DNA from: a virus
Strand: one strand, 5' to 3'
Virus record (IMG/VR): IMGVR_UViG_3300045110_000366
Location: 1-38,937 of that record
DNA: 38,937 nt
Notes under the pieces: generated by a model
What the model was told of the DNA's origin: nothing
The model's input: only the letters and a program-made list of their open reading frames with translations
The model's database searches: none
In this document: one piece after another, positions 12,108-20,472 of the stretch
Layout: every line of letters starts with the position of its first letter
How positions within the stretch are numbered: position 1 is the stretch's first letter
Position numbers and translations under genes: made by a program

Positions 12108-12423
12108 CGGTTTTCCACCCTGCCACGGCAAGCGATTGAATTTGCAAAGGGAAGCCCCAAAAACCGGGCGACCCCAAGTGCAGAGCATTTTCGCAAGCAC
12201 AACGAAATCGGCGCCGAGAGGCCCGTGGCAGGCTGTTTTCCTCGTCGTCGTCGGGTCGTGCCTGTGCTGCCCTGCAGGCACGGCCCGCCCCCACAAACGG
12301 GCTAGGAACGCCGCTGGTGCGTTTCCGGGGAACCGGGGCGTCCGAGAGCCCACCCGCCCAGCAAAACGCACCACGGGCCCCCTGGCGGGCTGGCATCATC
12401 CATAAACCAGAGGAGCCCCACCT
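12108..12423. other. Structured 316-bp leader between NusG-like gene and late genes
   Basis: No gene is seen. CGTGCCTG (12257-12264) and CAGGCACG (12275-12282) form a hairpin stem with a 10-base loop. TGGTGCGTTT (12315-12324) and AAACGCACCA (12364-12373) form a second, wider stem. CCACGGGCCCC and GGCGGGC stretches follow. There is no clean T-run. A regulatory leader or recruitment site for the NusG-like protein is plausible. The last 16 bases hold AGAGGAG, the ribosome site for the next gene. Confidence 0.5.
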
Positions 12424-12978
12424 ATGAGGACGTGGTTACTTGCATTCGCGATTGTTCTGGCCATGCCGGCGTCGGGCAAAGCTGCCACCATCGCCGACCT
12501 CGGCGACAATCCAACCTCGGCCACTGGCCACTTCAGCAACAATGTCGGAGGAACGACGTTCGCCGATCAGTATACGTTCAACCTGACTGGCGCACCGCAA
12601 TTCATCGCCTTCGCGTCGGCGACAAATGACTTCATCTCGCCAGCCGACTTCATCACCTCGTTCACAGGACAGCTCTTCAACTCCGGCCCCAACAACGTAC
12701 CTGGAGGTGGAGACGACTTTGCCGTCAATCCTGCGGTGCTTGCTGTTGCATGCCCGACGAACCCCCTGGGGTGTCAGGTCTTGGCTGGTACGGCCCTGCT
12801 CGATGCCGGTCATTATTTTCTGAACCTGACTGGTACTGGCGGCGGTACGGCTGGCTATGGCGGTGATCTCACCAGCCGTGCCGTGCCAGGGCCAATCGCT
12901 GGTGCAGGATTCCCTGGGCTGGCGATGGCAATCGCGGGCTTGCTGCTCTGGGGGCGACGCCGTCGTCACCCCACGTGA
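12424..12978 (+). CDS. Secreted protein with PEP-CTERM-like sorting tail (second)
   Basis: 184 residues. Signal peptide MRTWLLAFAIVLAMPASGKA, cleavage probably after GKA. The mature domain is beta-rich with many Asn/Thr/Gly and a Cys pair (ACPTNPLGC). The C-terminus has AVPGPIAGAGFPG, a hydrophobic helix (LAMAIAGLLLWG) and RRRRHPT: the same layout and nearly the same Pro motif as the protein at 708-1412. The central part (SNNVGGTTFADQYTFNLTG and later AGHYFLNLTGTGGG) resembles domains of host PEP-CTERM proteins (memory). It is the first gene after the leader, so it is expressed late or as cargo. No exosortase is encoded. Confidence 0.8.
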   Translation: MRTWLLAFAIVLAMPASGKAATIADLGDNPTSATGHFSNNVGGTTFADQYTFNLTGAPQFIAFASATNDFISPADFITSFTGQLFNSGPNNVPGGGDDFAVNPAVLAVACPTNPLGCQVLAGTALLDAGHYFLNLTGTGGGTAGYGGDLTSRAVPGPIAGAGFPGLAMAIAGLLLWGRRRRHPT

Positions 12979-13030
12979 CGGTGTTGGAGTTCACACCAAT
13001 GTCGCAGACCACGGCAGAAGGAGGCAACCC

Positions 13031-13285
13031 ATGTCTCTAACCGGCCTTCTCCTCGGCATCATCAACATCGCAATCGTAATTGCAATTCTGCTGCTGATTG
13101 GCGCGATCATTCTTTGGTTCTGCGGTTGGATGGGCCTCGCTGTGCCAGCGAATGTGCAGAAGGGCTACATCATCGTGGTCGCGCTGATCGGGCTCTACAT
13201 GCTGGTCAGTCTGCTACTCGGCGTGCCGACGCTTCGGATCATCGGTCACACTGACTTGGCGTTGCGGCTCATCGTCAGTGCGTAA
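13031..13285 (+). CDS. Two-pass membrane protein, 84 aa
   Basis: AAGGAGG lies seven bases before the ATG at 13031; the upstream open frame is unsupported. Two hydrophobic helices (LLGIINIAIVIAILLLIGAI and VVALIGLYMLVSLLL) flank a short polar loop with MGLAVPANVQKG. Holin-like in size and topology but far from the endolysin. The end overlaps the HNH gene by eight bases. Function unknown. Confidence 0.7.
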   Translation: MSLTGLLLGIINIAIVIAILLLIGAIILWFCGWMGLAVPANVQKGYIIVVALIGLYMLVSLLLGVPTLRIIGHTDLALRLIVSA

Positions 13286-13604
13286 GCTGGCTCCGTTCAT
13301 CCGCCACACCGTGGATGCACGTGCCGTCAGGCCACAGGCCCATACAGTCGAGCCGTTCTACCTCACGCAAGAGCATCGGGCATGGCGTGAGGCGGTGATC
13401 CGTAATGCACAACGTCGATGTGAAGCTGTCGACAACGGATGGCGGTGCACCAAGGCCGAGCCGCGGCATCGCATGTTCGCTGACCACGTCGTGGAGATCA
13501 GAGATGGTGGCGCCAAGCTCGACCTTGCCAATGGCATGTGCCTTTGCGGCAGCCACCACACCAGCAAGACCATGCGCGCCCGCGCCGAGCGAATGCGACG
13601 ATGA
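13278..13604 (+). CDS. HNH endonuclease of the packaging module
   Basis: 108 residues from GTG. Core: RRCEAVDNGWRCTKAEPRHR, then FADHVVEIRDGGAKLDLANG, MCLCGSHHTSKT. This is the HNH fold (H in the DHVVEI strand, N in LANG, H in GSHH) with two CxxC-type Cys pairs for zinc. HNH proteins directly before terminase, as in HK97-like phages, stimulate TerL cutting. Unlike the two mobile HNH proteins here, its composition matches the genome. Confidence 0.85.
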   Translation: MRKLAPFIRHTVDARAVRPQAHTVEPFYLTQEHRAWREAVIRNAQRRCEAVDNGWRCTKAEPRHRMFADHVVEIRDGGAKLDLANGMCLCGSHHTSKTMRARAERMRR

Positions 13605-13614
13605 GGGGGGGGGG
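13605..13614 (+). repeat. Run of ten G
   Basis: Directly after the HNH stop codon (13602-13604). It is outside any called gene, so slippage would alter only the spacer to the next gene, although it could be a sequencing-length error. Confidence 0.7.
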
Positions 13615-13692
13615 CTAGGAGAAAAATATTTCCGATGGGGGGTGGGAACCGCTCGGGGCTCATGCGTGGATTTTTTGGACTGTGAGGGGAAA

Positions 13693-13995
13693 ATGAAAGA
13701 AAATTCTCCAAAAAAGAAGCTCGGCCGACCGCCAAAAAAGCAACCTGTCGACGATGGCGCCGTAGTTACCGCGGTTGGCATCATGCCGCTTGATTACATG
13801 CTCGCGGTTATTCGTGACCCAAGTTCTGCGCAGTGCCGACGTGATCGGATGGCGATTGCGGCGGCGCCGTACTGTCATCCGCGGGTGGCGGACGCCGTCA
13901 AAGGCAAGAAGGATGCGCAGGCTGAGGCCGTGGTTACGGCGGGTGCCGGCACGGAGTGGGCCGATGATCTCAAGTTTGAAAACCGGGCCAACTGA
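13693..13995 (+). CDS. terS: Terminase small subunit-like protein
   Basis: 100 residues from the ATG at 13693, which has GAGGGG upstream. The open frame extends 5', but that part overlaps the HNH gene and is a shadow. N-terminus MKENSPKKKLGRPPKKQPVD is basic. The central block reads MPLDYMLAVIRDPSSAQCRR, then DRMAIAAAPYCHPRVADAVK, the typical TerS helix-turn-helix-like core in this phage group. It would recognise phage DNA for packaging. It stands between the HNH gene and TerL as expected. Confidence 0.8.
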   Translation: MKENSPKKKLGRPPKKQPVDDGAVVTAVGIMPLDYMLAVIRDPSSAQCRRDRMAIAAAPYCHPRVADAVKGKKDAQAEAVVTAGAGTEWADDLKFENRAN

Positions 13996-14001
13996 TCGTC
14001 C

Positions 14002-15681
14002 ATGCTGACGCGGTCGTGGGACACGGCGGTTCCCGATTGGGAAACCAGAATCCTGGAGGGACGTTCGCTGGTGCCTAACCTGCCGTTGTTCAAGGCCGAG
14101 GCGGCCAAGGCGCTGAGGTGTTTCAAGCGACTGCGATTGCCGGACGTGATTGGGACACCGACGCTGGGCGATGTGTGTGGCGAGTGGTTTCTGCCGATCG
14201 TCGAGGCGTTGTTTGGATCATATGACCGGAATACCAACACGCGGCACGTCTCGGAATGTTTTTTGCTCATTCCCAAAGGCAACAGCAAGAGCACGAACGG
14301 CGGTGCGGTGATGGTTACCGCACTGATAGTTAACCGGCGTCCCGAGGCCGAGTTCATGTTCATCGCACCGACGATGGAGATCGCGGCGATTGCCTACAAG
14401 CAGGCAAAGGGGATGATTAAGCTCGACAGCGAGCTCTCCAAGATTTTTCAGGTGCAGGACCACATTCGCAAGATCACGCACCGTGAGTCGGGAGCGACCT
14501 TGCAGATCAAGGCGGCAGACGCAGAGACAATCACGGGCTCGAAATGCACGGGCACGATGATCGACGAGACCCACATTTTTGCTAAAAAGTCGAATGCGGC
14601 CGACATCTTCATCGAGCTCCGCGGCGCGTTGACCAAGCGCTCGGACGGATTTTTATTTCAAACCACCACGCAATCGAAGACGTCGCCGAGCGGTGTGTTT
14701 GCATCCGAGTTGGCGATGGCTCGAGCTGTGCGCGACGGTCGAGCGCAAATGCCGTTGCTGCCGGTTTTGTATGAGTTGCCGGATCGGCTCGCGCGAGACA
14801 ACGGCTGGAAGAACCGCAAGTATTGGCCGTTGGTCAACCCAAATCTCGGGCGCTCGACCAACGAGGATTTTTTGGCGCGCGAGGTGATACGGGCCGAGGC
14901 GGACGGGCCAGGGGCGGTTGCGTTGATTGCCTCGCAGCATTTCAATGTTCAGATCGGCATGTCGCTGCGCGCGGACGGATGGACTGGTGCGGCATTCTGG
15001 GCCGATGCGGAAGACGAAACGATCACGATCGAGTCTATGCTGGAGCGGTGCGAGGTGATCGTGGCCTGCGCCGATGGCGGCGGCCTCGACGACCTGTTCG
15101 GCTTCGGCCTGATCGGCCGTGACAGTACGACCAAGGACTGGCTGACCTGGTCGCATGCGTGGTGCCATCGCGGCGTGCTCGAGCGCAGGAAGAGCATCGC
15201 CTCGCGTCTGCAGGATTTTGCCAAGGCGGGAGAGCTGACCATCGTCGATGACAAGCTCGACGACATTGTCGAGATGGTCGCTATCATCAATCGGGTCAAC
15301 GAGGCGGGCTTGCTGGCCTGCGTCGCGCTCGATCCCGAGGGGCCGTACGGCGAGTTAGTCGATGCGCTGGCCGAGATCGGCGTCACCGAGAAGGACGAGC
15401 AGGTCGTCGGCGTGTCACAGGGGTACAAGTTGATGAACGCGATCAAGAGCAGCGAGCGCAAGCTCGCCAACGGCACGCTCTGGCACGCGAAGTCGGCGCT
15501 GATGAACTGGTGCGTCGGCAACGTGCGGATCGAGCCGACCGCGACCGCGATCCGCGCCACCAAGCAGAATGCCGGCGACGCCAAGATCGACCCGTGGGCC
15601 GCGTTGATGGACGGGGTCACGGTCATGATGCGCGATCCAAAAGCGGCGTGGCGGGTCGATATCGAAGCTCTCATTGCCTGA
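14002..15681 (+). CDS. terL: Terminase large subunit (HK97 type)
   Basis: 559 residues. ATPase: Walker A-like PKGNSKST (residues 91-98) and Walker B GTMIDETHIF (184-193, catalytic E189). The coupling region follows at FQTTTQSKTSPSG. The RNase H-like nuclease domain has VACADGGGLDD (acidic residues around 358-364) and a late DPWAALMDGV. It packages DNA into the prohead and cuts the concatemer. The start has no clear ribosome site (six bases after TerS stop); ATG 14002 is chosen because the N-terminus aligns with family length. The nearby minus-strand open frame is a shadow. Confidence 0.95.
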   Translation: MLTRSWDTAVPDWETRILEGRSLVPNLPLFKAEAAKALRCFKRLRLPDVIGTPTLGDVCGEWFLPIVEALFGSYDRNTNTRHVSECFLLIPKGNSKSTNGGAVMVTALIVNRRPEAEFMFIAPTMEIAAIAYKQAKGMIKLDSELSKIFQVQDHIRKITHRESGATLQIKAADAETITGSKCTGTMIDETHIFAKKSNAADIFIELRGALTKRSDGFLFQTTTQSKTSPSGVFASELAMARAVRDGRAQMPLLPVLYELPDRLARDNGWKNRKYWPLVNPNLGRSTNEDFLAREVIRAEADGPGAVALIASQHFNVQIGMSLRADGWTGAAFWADAEDETITIESMLERCEVIVACADGGGLDDLFGFGLIGRDSTTKDWLTWSHAWCHRGVLERRKSIASRLQDFAKAGELTIVDDKLDDIVEMVAIINRVNEAGLLACVALDPEGPYGELVDALAEIGVTEKDEQVVGVSQGYKLMNAIKSSERKLANGTLWHAKSALMNWCVGNVRIEPTATAIRATKQNAGDAKIDPWAALMDGVTVMMRDPKAAWRVDIEALIA

Positions 15682-15698
15682 ATGAGGACTGACCCAAC

Positions 15699-16037
15699 AT
15701 GACCGTTTCCACCATTATTGCGACGATCGCAGCCCGCGGCACGATCACTCCTGCCATCGCCATTGCCGGGCCGATCATCGGGATCATCATGCCGCCCGCA
15801 TGGACGGCGGCGGTGGTCACCATGCAAGGTTCGTCGGACGGTATAAATTTCTACGATGTGTACGATGGCGTGACGGCGAAAGAGTTCGCCTTCAATCTCA
15901 AGCCAAACTCGATGGCGCCTATTACCTCGAATCGCATGTGCTGCTTCACATCGATCAAGCTGCGCTCGGGCACCAGCGCGCTGCCGGTGATGCAGAATCT
16001 GGCTTGCCAATTCGGCGTCATCGTCCAAGGCCCGTGA
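15699..16037 (+). CDS. Beta-sandwich structural protein (tandem copy 1)
   Basis: 112 residues, MTVSTIIATIAARGTITPAI then IAGPIIGIIMPPAWTAAVVT, MQGSSDGINFYDVYDG and SIKLRSGTSALPVMQ. This repeating pattern of hydrophobic strands is the small beta-sandwich found near head genes in many phages (memory). It matches the next gene at several points (MPxxWT, DG.NFxD.FD, KxRSGT). Probably a head decoration or head-fibre-type virion protein. Cys-Cys at SNRMCCFT is unusual. Confidence 0.65.
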   Translation: MTVSTIIATIAARGTITPAIAIAGPIIGIIMPPAWTAAVVTMQGSSDGINFYDVYDGVTAKEFAFNLKPNSMAPITSNRMCCFTSIKLRSGTSALPVMQNLACQFGVIVQGP

Positions 16038-16056
16038 TCCCAGAGGAGAACATCTC

Positions 16057-16401
16057 ATGACTTTGAGCGTCATCAACGGCCCGGTCATCGGGGCCGGCGA
16101 ATCGCTGTCGGATGCGGTCGATTGTTCGGGCGGCGATGCTGTTCGCATCACCATGCCGGCGCAATGGACGGGTGCCAACCTGACGTTTGCGATCTCGACC
16201 GATGGCAACGGCTTCAACGATCTGTTCGACCTCGCAGGCAAGGAGATCACGATGGTGGTGCGTCCCGGCGCCGCCGTGCGGATTGGAGAAGAGTGGGCGT
16301 CGTTCTGGAATTTCATCAAGTTCCGCTCTGGCACCCGCGACCATCCTATCGTGCAATCGGAGCAGCGCGAGTTCGCGGTTACGCTGAAGGCAGCCGTTTA
16401 G
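16057..16401 (+). CDS. Beta-sandwich structural protein (tandem copy 2)
   Basis: 114 residues; MTLSVINGPVIGAGESLSDA, then RITMPAQWTGANLTFAISTD, GNGFNDLFDLAG and FIKFRSGTRDHPIVQSE. Homologous in pattern to the gene before it, with only about a third of positions kept, so the duplication is old. Same expected role on the capsid surface. Confidence 0.65.
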   Translation: MTLSVINGPVIGAGESLSDAVDCSGGDAVRITMPAQWTGANLTFAISTDGNGFNDLFDLAGKEITMVVRPGAAVRIGEEWASFWNFIKFRSGTRDHPIVQSEQREFAVTLKAAV

Positions 16402-16423
16402 AACCGATCGGAGGAGGCCTGCC

Positions 16424-18568
16424 ATGCATGTCATGGGTAAGCGCCAGCGTCAGGGGGATCTCTATCCCTCGCTTGACGAATCCTATCTCGACTTCATGAG
16501 CCGCTGCGGCAGCGAGATCGGCGACCAGGACGTTTGCCAACTGATCTGGGACGACGCCTGGGACAAGGATTCCTATGGCGGCGCGCACCAGGCATCAGCC
16601 AAGGACGTCGTCTATAAAACCCACGCCGCCAAGGTCAACGGCCAGGAGTTTGTGCTCTCGGACGAAACGCCCGACCGCATGGACGACGTGATCATGGCGG
16701 ACGCCTGGGACTTGGCGTCGTTCCAGAAAAACCCGATCGCGTTGTTCAACCACAACAGCAATGCGCCGATCGGCAAGTGGTCGAACGTCCGCGTCGTGGA
16801 CAAGCAGTTGCGCGGCCACCTCGAGCTCGCGCCGGCCGGCACCAGCGATCGCATCGATGAGATCCGCAAGCTGATCGACGCCGGCATCCTGCGCGCCGTC
16901 AGCGTCGGCTTCCGCCCGAAGGAATCCAAGCCGCGGCCGGAATCCGATTACGGCATGTTCTTTACGAGGGCCGAATTGGTGGAGACCAGCCTAGTCTCTG
17001 TGCCAGCAAACCCGAATGCGCTGGCGATCGCCAAGTCGCTCAAGATTTCGCCCGTGACCATCGATCTCGTTTTCGCCGGGAAAGGCAAAGAACGCGGGAT
17101 CAGGCGGCGCGGGTTCACCGGCGGGCAAGCCGACACGTCATCGCGAATAATTGGAAAGGGCGCGACCATGTCGCTCGCTCAAAAGATCAAAGAGAGGGAA
17201 GCCTCTATCCTCGACAAGACCGGCAAGCTCGATGCGTTGCACGACGCCGTCGGCGACGGCGATTATCCGAACGAGTTGCTCGAGACAGTGAAAAAGGCAA
17301 ACGCCGAGATCGCGCACGACCGGGAAATCCTGGCGACGCTGCGCGACAGCGAGCGCAATCTCGCCGTGAACAGTGACGACGGCGGCCGATTGCCTGCGGT
17401 GATCAAACAAGGCAACGGCAGCTATAGCGCACCGCAACTGCAACGGCCGTTCGGCGTCGAACGCAAAAAGCTCGATCCGATCGATCTGCTTTGCCGCTCG
17501 GCCGCATTGCGCCTGCTGGCACATCACGAGCACAAGTCGCCGATGGAGGTCACGCGCGCCCTCTATGGCAACGACGAGCCGCTCGCGGCGGTGGTCGATT
17601 GGCAGACCAGGGCGGCCTCGGCCGCGGCCATGACCACGGTCACCGGATGGGCGAAGGAGTTGGCGCAACAGGTCGTCACCGACTTCATGCAAATCCTGAT
17701 GCCGGCCTCGATATTCGGGCCGCTGTCGAACATGGGCGTGGCGCTGGGGTTTGGCCGCAACGCCAAAATAATCGTCCCGACACGGTCACGGACGCCAACC
17801 ATCGCCGGGTCGTTCGTCGGGGAAGGGTTGCCGATTCCCGTTCGCCAGGGTGCGTTTACATCGCTCTCGCTGACGCCAATGAAAATGGCGGTCATCACCA
17901 CCTGGACGCGCGAGCTCGACGAGCATTCGGTCCCGGCGATCGAGGGGCTGTTGCGCGATGCCATCGTCTACGACACCGCGGTTGCGACTGACGCCGTTCT
18001 GCTCGACGCCAATGCGGCGACGACGATCCGGCCCGCCGGCATCCTCAACGGCGTGTCCGGCCTGACCCCGACCGCCGGCGGCGGCTTTGCCGCGCTCACT
18101 GGCGACATCAAGCAATTGTCGGGGGCTCTGCTCACCGGCACGCTCGGCAACGTGCGCAAGCCGGTCTGGCTGATGAACCCGCAACAGGTCAACAGCGCGG
18201 GCTTTGCCATCGCCACCGGTGCCGGCGTGTTCCCATTCCGCGACGAGATCGGCCAGGGCCGACTCGGCGGCTGGCCGATCATCCAATCCGGCACGGTGCC
18301 GGCGGGCACGGTCATCGTCATCGACGCCGCAGACTTCGTCAGCGTGACGGGAGATGGGCCGCGGTTTGAGATCTCGGATCAGGCCACGTTGCATATGGAA
18401 GACACGACGCCCACCGACATTTCCACGACGGGCACGCCAGCGGTGGTCGCCTTCCCGGTCAAGAGCATGTTCCAGACCGACATGCTGGCCTTGCGGCTGA
18501 TCATGCCGATGACCTGGGCGATCCGCCGCACCGGAACCGTTGCGTGGGTGGCGGGCGTTACGTGGTGA
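16424..18568 (+). CDS. Prohead protease fused to HK97-type major capsid protein
   Basis: 714 residues with two parts. Residues 60-205 are the S78 prohead protease: IALFNHNSNAPIGKW with His110, LRAVSVGFRP with Ser160, RAELVETSLVSVPANP with Glu184/187. After a linker (230-248) comes a coiled-coil delta-like region (MSLAQKIKEREASILDKTGK, from 249). The HK97 capsid fold follows from about 340 (ALYGNDEPLAAVVDWQTRAA, IVPTRSRTPTIAGSFVGEGL, LDEHSVPAIEGLLRD). ATG 17168 has GGAAAGG upstream, so a capsid-only product from an internal start is possible. The protease would cleave the delta part during maturation. Other HK97-like phages encode the two as separate genes, though fusions are known. Confidence 0.9.
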   Translation: MHVMGKRQRQGDLYPSLDESYLDFMSRCGSEIGDQDVCQLIWDDAWDKDSYGGAHQASAKDVVYKTHAAKVNGQEFVLSDETPDRMDDVIMADAWDLASFQKNPIALFNHNSNAPIGKWSNVRVVDKQLRGHLELAPAGTSDRIDEIRKLIDAGILRAVSVGFRPKESKPRPESDYGMFFTRAELVETSLVSVPANPNALAIAKSLKISPVTIDLVFAGKGKERGIRRRGFTGGQADTSSRIIGKGATMSLAQKIKEREASILDKTGKLDALHDAVGDGDYPNELLETVKKANAEIAHDREILATLRDSERNLAVNSDDGGRLPAVIKQGNGSYSAPQLQRPFGVERKKLDPIDLLCRSAALRLLAHHEHKSPMEVTRALYGNDEPLAAVVDWQTRAASAAAMTTVTGWAKELAQQVVTDFMQILMPASIFGPLSNMGVALGFGRNAKIIVPTRSRTPTIAGSFVGEGLPIPVRQGAFTSLSLTPMKMAVITTWTRELDEHSVPAIEGLLRDAIVYDTAVATDAVLLDANAATTIRPAGILNGVSGLTPTAGGGFAALTGDIKQLSGALLTGTLGNVRKPVWLMNPQQVNSAGFAIATGAGVFPFRDEIGQGRLGGWPIIQSGTVPAGTVIVIDAADFVSVTGDGPRFEISDQATLHMEDTTPTDISTTGTPAVVAFPVKSMFQTDMLALRLIMPMTWAIRRTGTVAWVAGVTW

Positions 18569-18590
18569 TCTGCAACAGAAGGAGGCAATG

Positions 18591-18764
18591 ATGGCTAAGC
18601 AATATCAAGGCAAGCCCGTTCGCAATTCGCGCCCTGCGCGTGAAGGCGACGATGGTTTTGTCAAGGACACCGGCCAGGTCGTTGTCACGCTCGAGGACGG
18701 TACCGAGAAGACCGTCAAGGGCAGTGAGGTGACGGACAAGCCAACAGAGGGAGGTCAAAAATGA
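18591..18764 (+). CDS. Small hypothetical protein, 57 aa
   Basis: AAGGAGG lies five bases before the ATG at 18591 (the ATG at 18588 is too close). The content is Lys/Asp/Thr-rich with beta character (GQVVVTLEDGTEKTVKGSEV). Located between capsid and portal; it could be a decoration or assembly factor. Its stop overlaps the next start (ATGA). Confidence 0.65.
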   Translation: MAKQYQGKPVRNSRPAREGDDGFVKDTGQVVVTLEDGTEKTVKGSEVTDKPTEGGQK

Positions 18765-19051
18765 CCGACAACGAACAGACGACAGCCGCGAAAAAGCGGC
18801 TCGCCGACGAGCGCGCGGCCCGCGACAAGGCCAACGAGGCACAAGCCAAAACGGCTTCGGGAATCAAGCCGACGCCGACGCAGGAAGAGAACGACCTCGC
18901 CGCCTTGGGCGTCCATCTCCTGGAACACGAGCCCGACGGCAGCGCGGACCCGAATGAGCCGCAGACCAAGCAGGCCGAGGAAACCAAGCAGGCCGAGGCC
19001 AAGCGCGAACGCGGCAGCTACCAGACGCGGAACACGACGCCAGCAACATGA
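18761..19051 (+). CDS. Charged, disordered-looking protein, 96 aa
   Basis: Rich in Lys, Glu, Ala and Gln, with a Lys/Arg-rich N-terminal helix (AAKKRLADERAARDKANEAQ) and a repetitive KQAEETKQAEAKRERG stretch. Overlaps both neighbours by ATGA. Possibly a scaffold-like or assembly accessory protein. No family is named. Confidence 0.65.
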   Translation: MTDNEQTTAAKKRLADERAARDKANEAQAKTASGIKPTPTQEENDLAALGVHLLEHEPDGSADPNEPQTKQAEETKQAEAKRERGSYQTRNTTPAT

Positions 19052-20472
19052 CCGTCCGCGGGTTTCTGGCTCGCGTCGCGGGCCAGCTCATCGGCAAGGG
19101 TGAGGGCCAGTACCGGCCAGGCCCGTATTATTTGCCGGTCACCGGCGGGTGGTTGCCAGCCGGCGTCGCCGACAACTGGTGGCAGCAGGGCTATACTCCG
19201 GCCAGCCTCGGCACTCAGTCGGCCATGGTTGAGGCTTGTGTCTCGGCCTATGCGCAGACCGTCGCCATGTGTCCCGGCGACCATTGGCGGCTCAACGACA
19301 AAGGCGGGCGCGAGCGTGTCAAGACCTCGTCGCTCTCGCGTCTGCTGCGTCATCCCAATGACTACCAGTCGATCTCAGACTTTTTGCTGAACGCGACGCG
19401 GTCGCTCTACCTTGAAGGCAACGCCTACGCGCTCGGGCTGCGCAATTCGCGGTTCGAGATCGACGAGCTGCATCTGATGGACCCGCTGCAGTCACATCCG
19501 CGGCTCGCCGCCACCGGCGAAATTTTTTACCAGTTGCACGGCAACCAGGTGATCGAGAAACGGCTCGGCGCCGAGCCCTTGATCGTGCCGCAGCGCGACG
19601 TCCTGCACATCCGGCTGCATACGGTGCGGCATCGCTGGCCGGTGCCGCTGATCGGCGAGAGCCCGATCGTCGCGGCCTACAGCGACATCGGCGTCAGCAA
19701 CGCAATCGCGCAACAGCAAATGGGGTACTACCTCAATGAGGCGCGGCCATCGGCGGTACTCTCGACCGACCTGAAGCTCAATCGGGAAGAGGCCCAGGAG
19801 GCGCGAGAGCGCTGGAACGATCAAAGCAAGGGCTTGCACCAGGGCGGTACGCCGATCCTCACCGCCGGGTTGAAAGTCCAGCCCTGGGCACAGGGCGGCC
19901 GGGATGCCGCCACCGCCGAGATGAAGAAACTGTCGAACGAGCATATTGCGCTGGCGTTTCGCATCCCGCTGCAGATCCTCGGTATCGGCGGCACCCCATA
20001 CAGCTCGACCGAATTGCTGATGCAGAGCTGGGTCGCAAGCGGACTGGGTTTTGCGCTCAATCACATCGAAGAATCGTTCGGTCTGCTGTTCGACCTCAAA
20101 GGCCAGCCCGACGAGTATGTGGAATTCGACACCGCCGCGCTGCTGCGATCGGCGATGAAGGACCGCATCGAGAGCCTGGCGCGCGGCGTGCAAGGCGGCA
20201 TCTTCGCCCCGAACGAAGCGCGCGCGCTTGAAGGCTACGAGGCAGTTTCGTTCGGCGACGAGCCTCGCGTCCAGCAACAGGTCGTCCCCTTGAGTCAGAT
20301 CGGGAAGACTCCTGCACCGGCGGCGCCACCACCGCCTCTCGCGGCGGCGCCGTCGCCCACGCCGGGCGATCAGAAGCAGCCGCCGCAAAAGGGCAATCGC
20401 GATGACAACATTGCACGAGAGGTCCGAGCCCTTCTTGCCAGTGCCGACCGACGCCGCCGACTGTCTGCTTGA
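19048..20472 (+). CDS. Portal protein (HK97 family)
   Basis: 474 residues with the family blocks: [84 protein letters not shown], and [18 protein letters not shown]. The C-terminal 60 residues are Pro/Ala-rich. The portal ring is the packaging and ejection channel. Its end overlaps the collagen-like gene by 71 bases. Confidence 0.9.
   Translation: MTVRGFLARVAGQLIGKGEGQYRPGPYYLPVTGGWLPAGVADNWWQQGYTPASLGTQSAMVEACVSAYAQTVAMCPGDHWRLNDKGGRERVKTSSLSRLLRHPNDYQSISDFLLNATRSLYLEGNAYALGLRNSRFEIDELHLMDPLQSHPRLAATGEIFYQLHGNQVIEKRLGAEPLIVPQRDVLHIRLHTVRHRWPVPLIGESPIVAAYSDIGVSNAIAQQQMGYYLNEARPSAVLSTDLKLNREEAQEARERWNDQSKGLHQGGTPILTAGLKVQPWAQGGRDAATAEMKKLSNEHIALAFRIPLQILGIGGTPYSSTELLMQSWVASGLGFALNHIEESFGLLFDLKGQPDEYVEFDTAALLRSAMKDRIESLARGVQGGIFAPNEARALEGYEAVSFGDEPRVQQQVVPLSQIGKTPAPAAPPPPLAAAPSPTPGDQKQPPQKGNRDDNIAREVRALLASADRRRRLSA

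Noticed and set aside
14949-16334. 461-codon minus-strand open frame across TerL and the following genes
   Set aside because: Antiparallel to clear structural genes; its sequence is Ser/Arg/Thr-rich noise typical of the complement of GC-rich coding DNA.
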